64,000 nt of DNA from assembly GCA_033283165.1 (NCBI GenBank), contig JAWMQL010000005.1, positions 186,001 to 250,000 on the forward strand. Direction: 5' to 3'. The position numbers and the translations under genes were made by a program. Source of the DNA: JAWMQL01 sp033283165. Its GTDB lineage: Bacteria; Pseudomonadota; Gammaproteobacteria; Pseudomonadales; Halieaceae. Below the pieces are notes generated by a model. It searched no databases, was not told the DNA's origin, and saw nothing but the letters and a program-made list of their open reading frames with translations. The first letter of the stretch is position 1. Each line of letters starts with the position of its first letter. Below, in pieces: positions 16,431 through 25,106 of the stretch.

Positions 16431-18647
16431 CTAACTGTCCCGTGGTGCGAAGCGACCGGCCAGGTCCGGTTTATCCCACGCCGAATACAGTGCATACAGC
16501 CGCTGCCTCGCCTGTCGCAACTGGGAGGGCTTCGCATTGGGATTGTTGCTGTACAACTCGTAGCTCGACAACAGCAGCTTCTCCGCTCCCGCGAGGTCAC
16601 CCGAGGCCTGCAGCGCCGCGCCATGAATGCCGCGCGCCCGCATGGTCAACTCGTTGGACTCGGATAGCGCAGCCGTCAGGACCTCGTCGCCGGTCCGCGC
16701 CTGCTGCAGTGCCTCTTCGATCTGGCCCGACTTGAGCAGGACGTCGGCCAGTTCTATCTGGGTAAAAGCCGTCGCCGGGTGATCGGCGCCCATCGCTTCC
16801 AGTTGTATAGCGAGCGCCGCCCGCAGGTATTCCTCCGCCTTAGCCCGGTTGCCCGGGGTATTGTAGAGCTTTCCCAACAGGCGCAGGGTAATGGCCGTGG
16901 TAGGGTGTTCATTGCCGATAGTCGCCTGCTGTACCTCGAGGGCTTCCTTCGCGGTGGCGATGGCGGTGTCGATATCGCCCTTGTCGTAATAATTGCTGGC
17001 AAGGTTGGTGATCAACAGGCCCACCGCGGGATGCTCCTCGCCCAACAGTTCACGCTGCATGGCCAGCGCATCAAGATAGAGCGCTTCGGCCGCGTCGTAC
17101 TTGTTGCGCACGCCGTAGGCACGCGCCAGGTTACTCATCGCCATGGCGGTGAGGGGGTGGGCGCCGCTGTACAGCTCGCGGTTCATCGCCAGGGTCTGTT
17201 CGTACAGTTTTTCGGATTTCTCCAAATCACCCGATATCATCAGCACCAGGGCGAGGTTATTGAGGTTTTCCGCAATATCCGGGTGGGGCTCGCGCCCCAG
17301 TATTTTCCAGCGCAGATCCAGCGATTCGCGCAAGCGGCTCTCTGCTTCGGCCATCTTGCCCTGGTCGAAAAAATTGAGCCCGACCTCCTCCATCGCATCG
17401 GCCACCGAGGGATGTTCAGGACCGAACAGGTCGAGCCGCTCCTGCAGCACCTGGTTCAGCAGTGGCTCGGCGAGTGCATATTCGCCGGTGCGATAATACA
17501 ATTCAGCCCGCGCGGCCACGATGTCCACATGCAGCGGGGAGAGTTCATCACCCTCCTCTTCAAGAATTGTCTGCGCACGGTCGTACAGGGGGGCGGCCCT
17601 GTCGTACTCGGCTTGCTCCACGACTGCATTGGCCAGGTTGTACAGGGACCGGGCATATTCCTGCCGGGGAATGCCGGGTAGCGTCTCCCGCAGCTCGACC
17701 GCGTCCTCCAGCATGGCGGTGGCATCCCCGTACAGACCGAGGTTGGTATAAACCTTGCCGATGGTATCCATCAGCGAGGTCTGGATCTTGGGCTGGTCGC
17801 TGAGATCGCTGCGAATACGTTCGGCGCCCTTGGTGAGGATTTCTCGCGCCGTGATGCTTTTTCCCCTTGCTTCACTGGGGTCCGACACCGCGAACAGGTC
17901 GATCATGAAGTTGGCTGTCTGGCGCGCCGTTTCCGCCTCGACTTCCGCCCGGGCGCGCTGCCTCTCGGCCTCGTTGCGGGCAATGACGGCCATGGTTGCG
18001 AGGCCGATGGCGAAGATCATGCCAACAACGGCCGAGACGGTAATGAACGCCAGCCGGCGGTTGCGGCGGTGCAGTTCACGCTGCTTGAGATCGTCGAACC
18101 CGAGCCCCAGCATGCCGGCGATGAGTTTGATCTTGGCATTGGCCTTGCCATCTTTACCGGGGCGGGCATCCGCCGCTATCGGCTCGGCACGTTCCGTGGT
18201 GAGTTCACCGTTGTCATCCAACTGGTAACGTAAGGCGTGCGGGAAGCACTCCTTGTCTTCCTCGCCCGGTATACCGGAGCTGTAGGGTTCGCCGTCGACA
18301 ATCAGCGAGAATACCCGGTTGGAGCGTCCCAGCCGCTTGTAGGCGAGGATTTCCTCGTTGACCCAGTGGGATTTCGCCGACGCCGTGGAACAGATCACGA
18401 TGAGGGTTGCAGCCCCCTCCAGCGCCGCGGTCAGTTTTTCTCCCAGGTCGGTGGCACTGGCGAGTTCGTCACGGTCCCTGAATACCGGCGCCAGTTTTGC
18501 CGGTACCTCGCCAAACTCGGTTTTCTGGCCGACCAGGTGCTTCGGTAAGCGATAGGTTTCCAGCGAGCGGTGCAACCACCGCGCCCACTTCTCGTCCGCG
18601 TGGGCGTAACTGATAAACGCCCGGTACTTGAAGTGGTCGCCAGCCAA
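16431..18647 (-). CDS. Membrane TIR-domain protein with TPR repeats
   Basis: A 738-residue protein. Residues 7-120 form a TIR domain: FISYAHADEKWARWL (box 1), PVFRDRDELASATDLG, LIVICSTASAKSHWVNEEI (with E98/E99 in the place of the catalytic Glu of TIR NADases) and VFSLIVDGEP. After a linker (EPIAADARPG...GFDDLKQRE) a membrane helix spans about 199-222, then a coiled segment and many TPR units of the kinesin-light-chain type (about 290-700). Bacterial TIR domains cleave NAD+ or make ADP-ribose-derived signals. The ATG lies 4 bp after the stop of the RCK/RyR gene, so the two form an operon. Likely a signalling or defence effector. Confidence 0.9.
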   Translation of the reverse strand: MAGDHFKYRAFISYAHADEKWARWLHRSLETYRLPKHLVGQKTEFGEVPAKLAPVFRDRDELASATDLGEKLTAALEGAATLIVICSTASAKSHWVNEEILAYKRLGRSNRVFSLIVDGEPYSSGIPGEEDKECFPHALRYQLDDNGELTTERAEPIAADARPGKDGKANAKIKLIAGMLGLGFDDLKQRELHRRNRRLAFITVSAVVGMIFAIGLATMAVIARNEAERQRARAEVEAETARQTANFMIDLFAVSDPSEARGKSITAREILTKGAERIRSDLSDQPKIQTSLMDTIGKVYTNLGLYGDATAMLEDAVELRETLPGIPRQEYARSLYNLANAVVEQAEYDRAAPLYDRAQTILEEEGDELSPLHVDIVAARAELYYRTGEYALAEPLLNQVLQERLDLFGPEHPSVADAMEEVGLNFFDQGKMAEAESRLRESLDLRWKILGREPHPDIAENLNNLALVLMISGDLEKSEKLYEQTLAMNRELYSGAHPLTAMAMSNLARAYGVRNKYDAAEALYLDALAMQRELLGEEHPAVGLLITNLASNYYDKGDIDTAIATAKEALEVQQATIGNEHPTTAITLRLLGKLYNTPGNRAKAEEYLRAALAIQLEAMGADHPATAFTQIELADVLLKSGQIEEALQQARTGDEVLTAALSESNELTMRARGIHGAALQASGDLAGAEKLLLSSYELYSNNPNAKPSQLRQARQRLYALYSAWDKPDLAGRFAPRDS

Positions 18648-18651
18648 GCTG

Positions 18652-20556
18652 TCAGCCTCTCATCCTGCAGACTTTCTGGTGCTGCAGGCGCAACAGCTCC
18701 GGTATTCTTCTTATATTGTCGCGGTCCTTTTCCTTGTCTGATTCAGACAGCCGCTCCCAGGGAATGAGGTCGGGGTGCAGCATCTGGTCCTCGTCACGGA
18801 TTTCGCCGTAACTGTAGCCCGCCAGGTGCTTGTCCGCCATCCAGCGGCGATGCTCGAGTTGGGCCAGTAACTCCAGAGCCTCGTCGTCCGGGGGAAACCG
18901 GACCTCGCTGGCCGCGGCGTTTTCACCGTACGCGGTACAGCCGCAGATCCGCAATTTGACGTCGATGTGGGCCGCGGCGCGCTGGTTGGCCAACTTTTTA
19001 TGGGCGGGAAGCTCCGACCACGGTATCAGCGAGGCATTGGCCTCGGCGCTCTCACCCCTTTCTATCTGGGTCCGGGCATAATCGTTGTGTAGCGTCCTGG
19101 CCACCATGTCGAGCGCTTCGTGAACCACCACGTCGATGGTCAGGGTCTCGTCCAGGGTTTCGAAGTACTCGATGGGCTCGTGCGCGGGCAGAATGCTCTT
19201 GTCGATATCGATGGGCTCAAAGTCGTCATCGATAATCTCGGCGAGGAAATTCTGCTGGTTCAGGCAAACCACGAAATTCAAGGGCGGCAGACCCGCCAGC
19301 CGCCGCAGCCGGTTCAACCGCCGGGCACACAAGATGCCCTCCACATCCCGCAGCATCACCACGTAGCACACCTTGAAGGTCGAGGACTTCTGCATCCCCC
19401 GCCATTTCTCCTCGCTGATGGTCATGGGGTCGGCATAGACGAAATCGAGTTCGATGATCTTGTCGAGGTGCGGGTAACGGTAGAGAAAACGCTCCACCTC
19501 CTCCTCGTGCACACGCGAGCACAACACGGTGGCTCGCGGCAGGCGAAAATCCGTGTAATGCGCGGTCAGGGTCGCCTGCAGGATCATCTCCCTGGCGAGC
19601 GCATTGAAGCCGATAAACAACATGTGCATCGGTTCACTGGCCGCATCGGTCGGCAGATAGTACAGATCCGGCGCGCAGGTTCGGAATATATTGCGCGCGA
19701 ACGTCTCCCGCCGGTTGAACAGGCGAATGGCAAACTGTGAGCGGTTGGTCTCAAAGAAGCTGTGGGCGCTGAACACCTCATAGATATCGGGCGCATCGAC
19801 GCAGATAAAGCAACGCAGCCCGAGGTTGGCGGGCTCTCCGGCAACGCCCTCCTCGTAGCGTTGGGATCGCTGCTCCAGCTTTGTTATCTCTTTTGGCTTC
19901 AACCTCCTGGTCAGGCGCTCGGCAGCCTTGGCGATGGCGATATTGGCCTTGTCGTCGCTGGTACACAGGAAGAGCTCCTTGGCGTAGATCACCCGCGCAT
20001 TGTGGAGGACCAGGGGATCCATGGCGTTGCCGTACACCACGATGGCGCCCAGGTGCTTCAGTTCGGCTGCCAGCGGATTCAGGTAGTCGTTATCGATCAC
20101 CACCACCCGTTTGTCACTGCGAAAAAGATAATCCTTGGCAATCCGGAAACCGGTTTCGCCGACGCCGCAGATGACGACGAAACGGCGCTTGTAATACAGC
20201 AGCCAGTACAGGGATACCCGGTGCTTAAACTGGTTCCATACCGCCTTGCCGGCGGTATATAAGAGCACCGCCGGCGCCAGCGCCCGCGCAATCTGCAGGT
20301 GCAGGGGCCAACCCATACTCTCGTCCGGCCCCTCGAAGACGAATAACTGCAGGCTGGCGTAGGCGACATCCCACCAGGTATGCGTGCCACCTGCGTCGAC
20401 GAACTGCATGATCTGGCCGTAACCAAAACAGCCCAGTACAAAGGCCAGGACCGCCAGCATACCGACCAGCGACCATTCGTGGCGGATGAGGAAGTTGGAG
20501 GGCTTAACCCCGGTGTTCAGGTGTTCCCATTGGGCACTGGCGGTGGGTGGCGGCAT
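18652..20556 (-). CDS. Membrane RCK (TrkA-N) protein with C-terminal RyR domain
   Basis: A 634-residue protein, first gene of the TIR operon. A helix at about 26-50, a short amphipathic stretch at about 62-74 and a helix at about 86-104 give a two-helix, channel-like membrane part. Residues 126-205 are a Rossmann RCK/TrkA-N domain (VVICGVGETGFRIA, VVVIDNDYLNPLA); 309-435 look like a second, diverged one (LFIGFNALAREMI). The C-terminus (about 515-622) is a prokaryotic RyR domain: LEHRRWMADKHLAGYSYGE, then HPDLIPWERLSESDK and DRDNIRRIPELL. RCK domains bind NAD(H)/nucleotides and RyR domains are thought to sense nucleotide ligands. Ion conduction is unproven because no K+ filter is seen. Confidence 0.85.
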   Translation of the reverse strand: MPPPTASAQWEHLNTGVKPSNFLIRHEWSLVGMLAVLAFVLGCFGYGQIMQFVDAGGTHTWWDVAYASLQLFVFEGPDESMGWPLHLQIARALAPAVLLYTAGKAVWNQFKHRVSLYWLLYYKRRFVVICGVGETGFRIAKDYLFRSDKRVVVIDNDYLNPLAAELKHLGAIVVYGNAMDPLVLHNARVIYAKELFLCTSDDKANIAIAKAAERLTRRLKPKEITKLEQRSQRYEEGVAGEPANLGLRCFICVDAPDIYEVFSAHSFFETNRSQFAIRLFNRRETFARNIFRTCAPDLYYLPTDAASEPMHMLFIGFNALAREMILQATLTAHYTDFRLPRATVLCSRVHEEEVERFLYRYPHLDKIIELDFVYADPMTISEEKWRGMQKSSTFKVCYVVMLRDVEGILCARRLNRLRRLAGLPPLNFVVCLNQQNFLAEIIDDDFEPIDIDKSILPAHEPIEYFETLDETLTIDVVVHEALDMVARTLHNDYARTQIERGESAEANASLIPWSELPAHKKLANQRAAAHIDVKLRICGCTAYGENAAASEVRFPPDDEALELLAQLEHRRWMADKHLAGYSYGEIRDEDQMLHPDLIPWERLSESDKEKDRDNIRRIPELLRLQHQKVCRMRG

Positions 20557-20700
20557 ATCCGGCGTCTACCTGGTGATAGTGTCGCCTCAATGTAGCGGTA
20601 ATGGACCTTCAGGAAAAGCCCGGATAGCCACTAGGTGTTTCAGTCAGGTTTGGATTTTGCGGGATTACAACCTGATGCTGCCAGGATCAACCAATACGTA

Positions 20701-20725
20701 AGCACCCCCCCTTTCCGGGGGTGCT
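20701..20725. terminator. Hairpin between the secreted-protein gene and the RyR operon
   Basis: AGCACCCCC (20701-20709) pairs with GGGGGTGCT (20717-20725), a 9-bp stem with a 7-base loop, 22 bp beyond the stop of the leftward gene at 20747. The flanking T content is low, so termination may be weak. Confidence 0.5.
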
Positions 20726-20746
20726 ATTAACACAAGATCTAAGGAC

Positions 20747-22567
20747 CTACTGCGGCAGACCGGCAGCCAACCAAAGAAGGTGCCTGAGTTGGGCCCGCAG
20801 GTACCCAGTCGCATTTGACCACACCTCGTAGGGCCCTGCAGTGGTAGCCCCCTCGGGATCGGGAGGCTCGATGAACGGGGTGTCGCTTTCATTCTGTCCG
20901 TCCAGTGAAAAGGGATAGGCGTTATATGCCAGATCAAAATTGCAGCTGACAAGGTCTAAATAAAGATGTGAGTTTGGGTCTTCCAGCCGTCCTATAAATT
21001 CGTTGATATTGCCCACCATCCTTGAGTAGTTTTCCCGATCAAAATTGTTTCTGATCAAGTTCAGATAATACTGCAGGCTGGACTGGCCCGTACCGTAGCG
21101 GTCCATGCAGGGGCGAATCGCTTCCGCGTAGACCTCCAGTTCATGCAAGGTCCGCTCTGAAAGTCGCTTGTGGAGAGCGTAAACGAATGCTTCCTCGTCG
21201 ACGCCTTCCGCCGGGCCGACCAGCGTCAAATGGTGGGGAAAGAGAGAGAACCCGTTGCCCCGGAAGCTGCCGCACTCGTTGACAGAGATGTTACGCGCAA
21301 CCACGGGGATTTCTATACCACCATCAGTCGTATTTCCCTCGTAGTCTGCCCACCCTTCCTCAAGCTCGATCAGGTGTGGGATTTCCTGGAAATGGAAAAC
21401 ATCATTCGGGTCAGGCTCGAAATACTCGAGGTTGTTCGGCGCACGGAGGACTACCTCTCGATGCAGCGGGTCGAAGCCAACATCGCTCGGTTCCTTACAA
21501 TCGAAGCCTGGCGCGTTTTCAATCCTGAGTTTGAGGATATCTGCTTCTACTTCAAGTGTACTGCGGATAACCAGGACATTGACAAACCGGTCACCGTTGT
21601 CATCCGCGATTCCGCAAAACTCTCCCGGGATATCCACGTCAGGTACGCCATCTGCGTCGACGTCAACACGCAATGGCTCAAGTTCGTTGCCAGGCTGAAG
21701 TTCCGCGAGCGTGAGACCGTTTACACAGTGGTCCCGGTCATCCTGACCGTCTGATATTACCGTCACACCTTGCTTGTACAGATCACCTTCGACCTTATTT
21801 GCGAACTCTGCCTCGAATGTGAAACCCTGCGCCAGTTTGAACTTGCATGCGTCTTCTGGTTCTCCCGGAGGAGGAGGACACTGACTATCACCCTCGTCCT
21901 CGCCGAACCTTATTGGACTATTGGTAAAGCCGATTACCCGGCACAATCCAGATGTCCCAGTGATTTCGGCACGGACGATACGCCTGGGGTCGGCGCCTTC
22001 GAAGTTGATCAGCACTTCGTGGTTGGGATTGGCACCTTCATCTGCAACAGCATTATCAGCATTGTCCCAGATTACCGGATAGGTTTTGCTGGTGCCCCCA
22101 TATTCATTAAGCGTGACCTCGCAAACTTCACTGTTGCCTTTATAGTCGAGTTTGAAGCCCACCCACATTCCGTCGACATCGAAGGTATTGGTCTCGGGTG
22201 CATTTTCAGCTCCCACCAAATCAATTACCAGAGTTTCTCCGCGCTCTATATAGCCGTCACCGCCAATCCCGAAACCCGGTAATCCGTCAGCATCACATCC
22301 GTTCCAATCTAGGCTTCCGCCAAAGGCCTCTACTCTGACGTTTTTCCATTTCGACACATTAGGCTCGTCGGGGCTTAGCTGGGGATCAAAAACATCCAAG
22401 CGAAAATCCAGGTCGATCTGCGGTTCATCGTCTATACAAGCAAAATCAAACTTCATGGGCTCATTGTTGTAATCATCGGGCTTCGGAGCGGCCGAAACCT
22501 GAAAGGCAAACAACAGGAAAACAACGCCCAGACCCGCGCTAACGGTGGCAGACTTTACAGAATACAT
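20747..22567 (-). CDS. Large secreted acidic protein of unknown function
   Basis: A 606-residue protein with a clear signal peptide (hydrophobic run ending FQVSAAP). The mature part is acidic with many spaced Cys residues and Asp-rich loops (DADGLPGFGIGGDG, DVDADGVPDVD) that recall calcium-binding loops. The C-terminal 200 residues are more helical and lack the Asp loops. No enzymatic motif or sorting tail such as PEP-CTERM is present. AAGGAG lies about nine bases before the ATG. It is probably an exported or surface protein whose function cannot be given. Confidence 0.75.
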   Translation of the reverse strand: MYSVKSATVSAGLGVVFLLFAFQVSAAPKPDDYNNEPMKFDFACIDDEPQIDLDFRLDVFDPQLSPDEPNVSKWKNVRVEAFGGSLDWNGCDADGLPGFGIGGDGYIERGETLVIDLVGAENAPETNTFDVDGMWVGFKLDYKGNSEVCEVTLNEYGGTSKTYPVIWDNADNAVADEGANPNHEVLINFEGADPRRIVRAEITGTSGLCRVIGFTNSPIRFGEDEGDSQCPPPPGEPEDACKFKLAQGFTFEAEFANKVEGDLYKQGVTVISDGQDDRDHCVNGLTLAELQPGNELEPLRVDVDADGVPDVDIPGEFCGIADDNGDRFVNVLVIRSTLEVEADILKLRIENAPGFDCKEPSDVGFDPLHREVVLRAPNNLEYFEPDPNDVFHFQEIPHLIELEEGWADYEGNTTDGGIEIPVVARNISVNECGSFRGNGFSLFPHHLTLVGPAEGVDEEAFVYALHKRLSERTLHELEVYAEAIRPCMDRYGTGQSSLQYYLNLIRNNFDRENYSRMVGNINEFIGRLEDPNSHLYLDLVSCNFDLAYNAYPFSLDGQNESDTPFIEPPDPEGATTAGPYEVWSNATGYLRAQLRHLLWLAAGLPQ

Positions 22568-22780
22568 CAGGAGAACTCCTTGGCGGACACGGATCCGGGT
22601 GCCGCCGTTTCGATCGGATCTTGCACAGGAACAACCCAGCGCTTACGCCGAAACCTTAAAGTAGAACAGAAATCTGGTTTTGTGAAGGCCATGGCTAAAA
22701 AATACCCGGAGCGGCAAATTGCCCTCTATGAGACTCATCACTATCTAAATGACGTTGGCGCGGTAGGCAATTACCAACAT

Positions 22781-24229
22781 TTACAGGCTCAAGCCATTCA
22801 TCCAGTTGGCATGAAACCCATTGGGAACGCGGACCGGGATATGGATTTTCGCCAGCGGACCGCGTTCGACCTGCCCGGCATTCAGGATGGACAGATAAGC
22901 CCCCTCTTCCGGACTATGTACAAAGCACATCAGGAAGCCGTCTTCTTCTTTGTCACTGGCCGGGTCGGGCACATGGACCGGTTCGCCGGAATTACAACCT
23001 GCCCCGTAGTCCCAGACCTGGAAGTCGCCACTGTCCATGTCATAGGCGATGGTACCGTTATAGCCATGATTGGGGCCGTCTTCCCAGCTCTGGGTTGACG
23101 CGGCCGCGAAGCCGTAGCGGTACGGCAGGCCGCAGCGACGATCATCCGCACGGGCGAATTCACAGTGGGTGGTACCGACTTTTTCGTTGCCGACGGCGCC
23201 CATTTTCAGGTCCAGTGTTATGCGGTGCATGTTGCGCATCTGTGCTTCGATACCCGTCCCCAGGTGCCGGGAGATCGGCAGGCTGTCCATCCAGATGTAA
23301 TCCACGTACAGCTTGTTGCCGCTCTGGAAGCCATTGCAGAAGTGCCAGCTGAAAAATGTCGGCGCCTCGAACCAGGTCTGCTCGCCGCTGTCCCGGTGCA
23401 CAGCAACAATACGCGTGGGCCTGTCAGCTTCCCAGGCAAAGGGCTCACCGCCCTTCATCGCCGCTTCCAGGTCCGAATACGCAGGGGCGTAGAAGACCAC
23501 GACATAGTCGCCACAAATCTGCATGTCGTGAATAATCGCCCGACGCTCATTGCCCATGTCTATGGGGAAGGACCGCTTGTGACGGCCATTCCTGTCGAAG
23601 ATCTGGACTGTAAAATAAGGTGGTTGCCAGCACTGGGTGTTGGAAATCAGGTCGCCGTTGCGGGCGCAGATTTTGGGGTGTGCGGTCAGGCCATCGCCGG
23701 GCTTGAGAGCACCGTCGTAGTCCCACTCACCCACCGTGCTGAGGTCACTGTTCATAATGTGGGGAAAGCCCGCTTCCCACAGCGCCATCAGTTTGCCACC
23801 GTGCAGGAGAATATTGGTATTGCCCGAGTTTTTTACCGGGTTGGGCGAGCCGCCTGCGGCAACAACCTCGTCGTCGACGGGCGTCAACCTGCCCAGGCTG
23901 CCATAGCAGGAGCGGCCCAGTTTTTCCTCCACCTGGAAGCCCTGGGTACGCACCCAGCGGTTGCGGTAGTGGGCGCGGCCGTCTTTCAGGTAGACCGCGT
24001 GAATCATCCCGTCACCGTCAATGGGATACACGTAGTGATTGGGCTGCCAGGCGATGTTCGGCCCGTTGCGCATGAAGGCCCCGGTGATATTCGGCGGTAT
24101 CGTGCCCTCGACGCGCAATCCCCCCTCACCCTCGTCGAAACTGCACTCTGCCAGCACCGGCGCATAGTTACCCTGCAGGTAGGGGAAGCGCTCTAAATCC
24201 ATTTCAGGCCGTGACGTCATCGAGCTCAT
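22781..24229 (-). CDS. Carotenoid oxygenase (RPE65 family)
   Basis: A 482-residue non-haem iron dioxygenase of the carotenoid/stilbene/lignostilbene cleavage family, a seven-bladed propeller. The four iron-binding His are in TAHPKI, IIHDMQ, SWHFCNGF and NGFHANW. Substrate could be a carotenoid, apocarotenoid or stilbene-like phenolic. The start has GAGGT a few bases upstream. It is separated by 213 bp from the secreted protein gene, so it is probably a single transcription unit. A small palindrome at 24272-24284 lies in its upstream region. Confidence 0.9.
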   Translation of the reverse strand: MSSMTSRPEMDLERFPYLQGNYAPVLAECSFDEGEGGLRVEGTIPPNITGAFMRNGPNIAWQPNHYVYPIDGDGMIHAVYLKDGRAHYRNRWVRTQGFQVEEKLGRSCYGSLGRLTPVDDEVVAAGGSPNPVKNSGNTNILLHGGKLMALWEAGFPHIMNSDLSTVGEWDYDGALKPGDGLTAHPKICARNGDLISNTQCWQPPYFTVQIFDRNGRHKRSFPIDMGNERRAIIHDMQICGDYVVVFYAPAYSDLEAAMKGGEPFAWEADRPTRIVAVHRDSGEQTWFEAPTFFSWHFCNGFQSGNKLYVDYIWMDSLPISRHLGTGIEAQMRNMHRITLDLKMGAVGNEKVGTTHCEFARADDRRCGLPYRYGFAAASTQSWEDGPNHGYNGTIAYDMDSGDFQVWDYGAGCNSGEPVHVPDPASDKEEDGFLMCFVHSPEEGAYLSILNAGQVERGPLAKIHIPVRVPNGFHANWMNGLSL

Positions 24230-24271
24230 TGCGTTACCTCGACTACAGCAATCGCGTTCCGCGCAGTAAGC

Positions 24272-24284
24272 AACGCAGTGCGTT
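24272..24284. promoter_or_regulatory. Small palindrome upstream of the carotenoid oxygenase gene
   Basis: AACGCA-G-TGCGTT, perfect 6-bp arms around one base, starts 43 bp before the ATG of the leftward oxygenase gene. It may be an operator, but no convincing promoter boxes were found nearby. Confidence 0.3.
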
Positions 24285-24496
24285 CGGGGTATCTGGTGAT
24301 CATGGCTGTCCTTATGCTCTGTTCGACTGAGGAGATGGTCCCGCTAAAATAAAAACCGGACGACCTGTTTATATTAATGTGGAGGTTTCCCTGCTGTAAA
24401 GCGGGAATTGCCGGTGAGCCTCTCCTCGCGACCGGATAAAGACAGGTCCCGGCTCACAGGCTTACACTGGTGGCCATTGCTGAGGAGACTGCCACC

Positions 24497-25048
24497 ATGC
24501 TGATCTGGACCAAACGCCTGCTGCTCGTCCTGGGGATCCTGTCCCTGGTGACCACCAATATCCTCACCCTAACCAGTGTTGCCTTCAATACAGCCCTGTC
24601 CGGCCTGGTGGGCACGGCACTGGGGGTACAGACGGTCTCCGGGCTGCTGGCCAGCCGGGCGGAGCGGCAGCAAAAGGTGATAGCCCGGCATAAAGCCGTT
24701 GCGACCAGCCGGAAAGCCGCGGCCCGCAGGTTCGGCGCCCGACTCACCGCCCGGACCAAACGCGTCGCCGCCAAAAGCCTGGCTGCCATACCGGCGGAGT
24801 CCATTCCCATGATCGGCATAGGGGTCCTGATCGCCGACACCGGATACGAGTTATACGCGGCCTGCGAGACACTGAATGATCTGGACCGGCTCTACGCGGA
24901 CCTGGAGATGGAGGACGAAACACCGGACGAGGTACTGCGCAGCGTCTGCAACCCGGAGCTACCCGATACGGCGAGAGTCTGGGACGAGGTGGTCGAGAAA
25001 AGCGGCGAGTGGCTGGACCGACTGGTGAACGCCAGCTGGGAACCATAG
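24497..25048 (+). CDS. Uncharacterised membrane-anchored protein
   Basis: A 183-residue protein with a hydrophobic N-terminus (about residues 5-45), a strongly basic middle (SRAERQQKVIARHKAVATSR) and an acidic C-terminal third (LYADLEMEDETPDEVL). A further hydrophobic segment is near 100-118 (SIPMIGIGVLIADTG). GAGGAG precedes the ATG at 24497, which is preferred over the in-frame GTG at 24470. No family is recognised. It converges with the MFS gene, leaving 58 bp. Confidence 0.65.
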   Translation: MLIWTKRLLLVLGILSLVTTNILTLTSVAFNTALSGLVGTALGVQTVSGLLASRAERQQKVIARHKAVATSRKAAARRFGARLTARTKRVAAKSLAAIPAESIPMIGIGVLIADTGYELYAACETLNDLDRLYADLEMEDETPDEVLRSVCNPELPDTARVWDEVVEKSGEWLDRLVNASWEP

Positions 25049-25106
25049 CGCCCATTCTGGCGGCCCGTGTCACGCTGCCCCAAATCAGGGCAATAACGGG
25101 CTGATA

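Noticed and set aside
18652..20556. Calling the RCK-RyR protein a potassium channel
   Set aside because: It has two membrane helices and RCK domains, but no T-x-G-Y/F-G selectivity filter was found between the helices.
20671..20692. Minus-strand GGTTGATCCTGGCAG resembling the 5' end of 16S rRNA
   Set aside because: Only about 13 bases match the conserved start; the following sequence has no other 16S segment and leads straight into the RyR gene.
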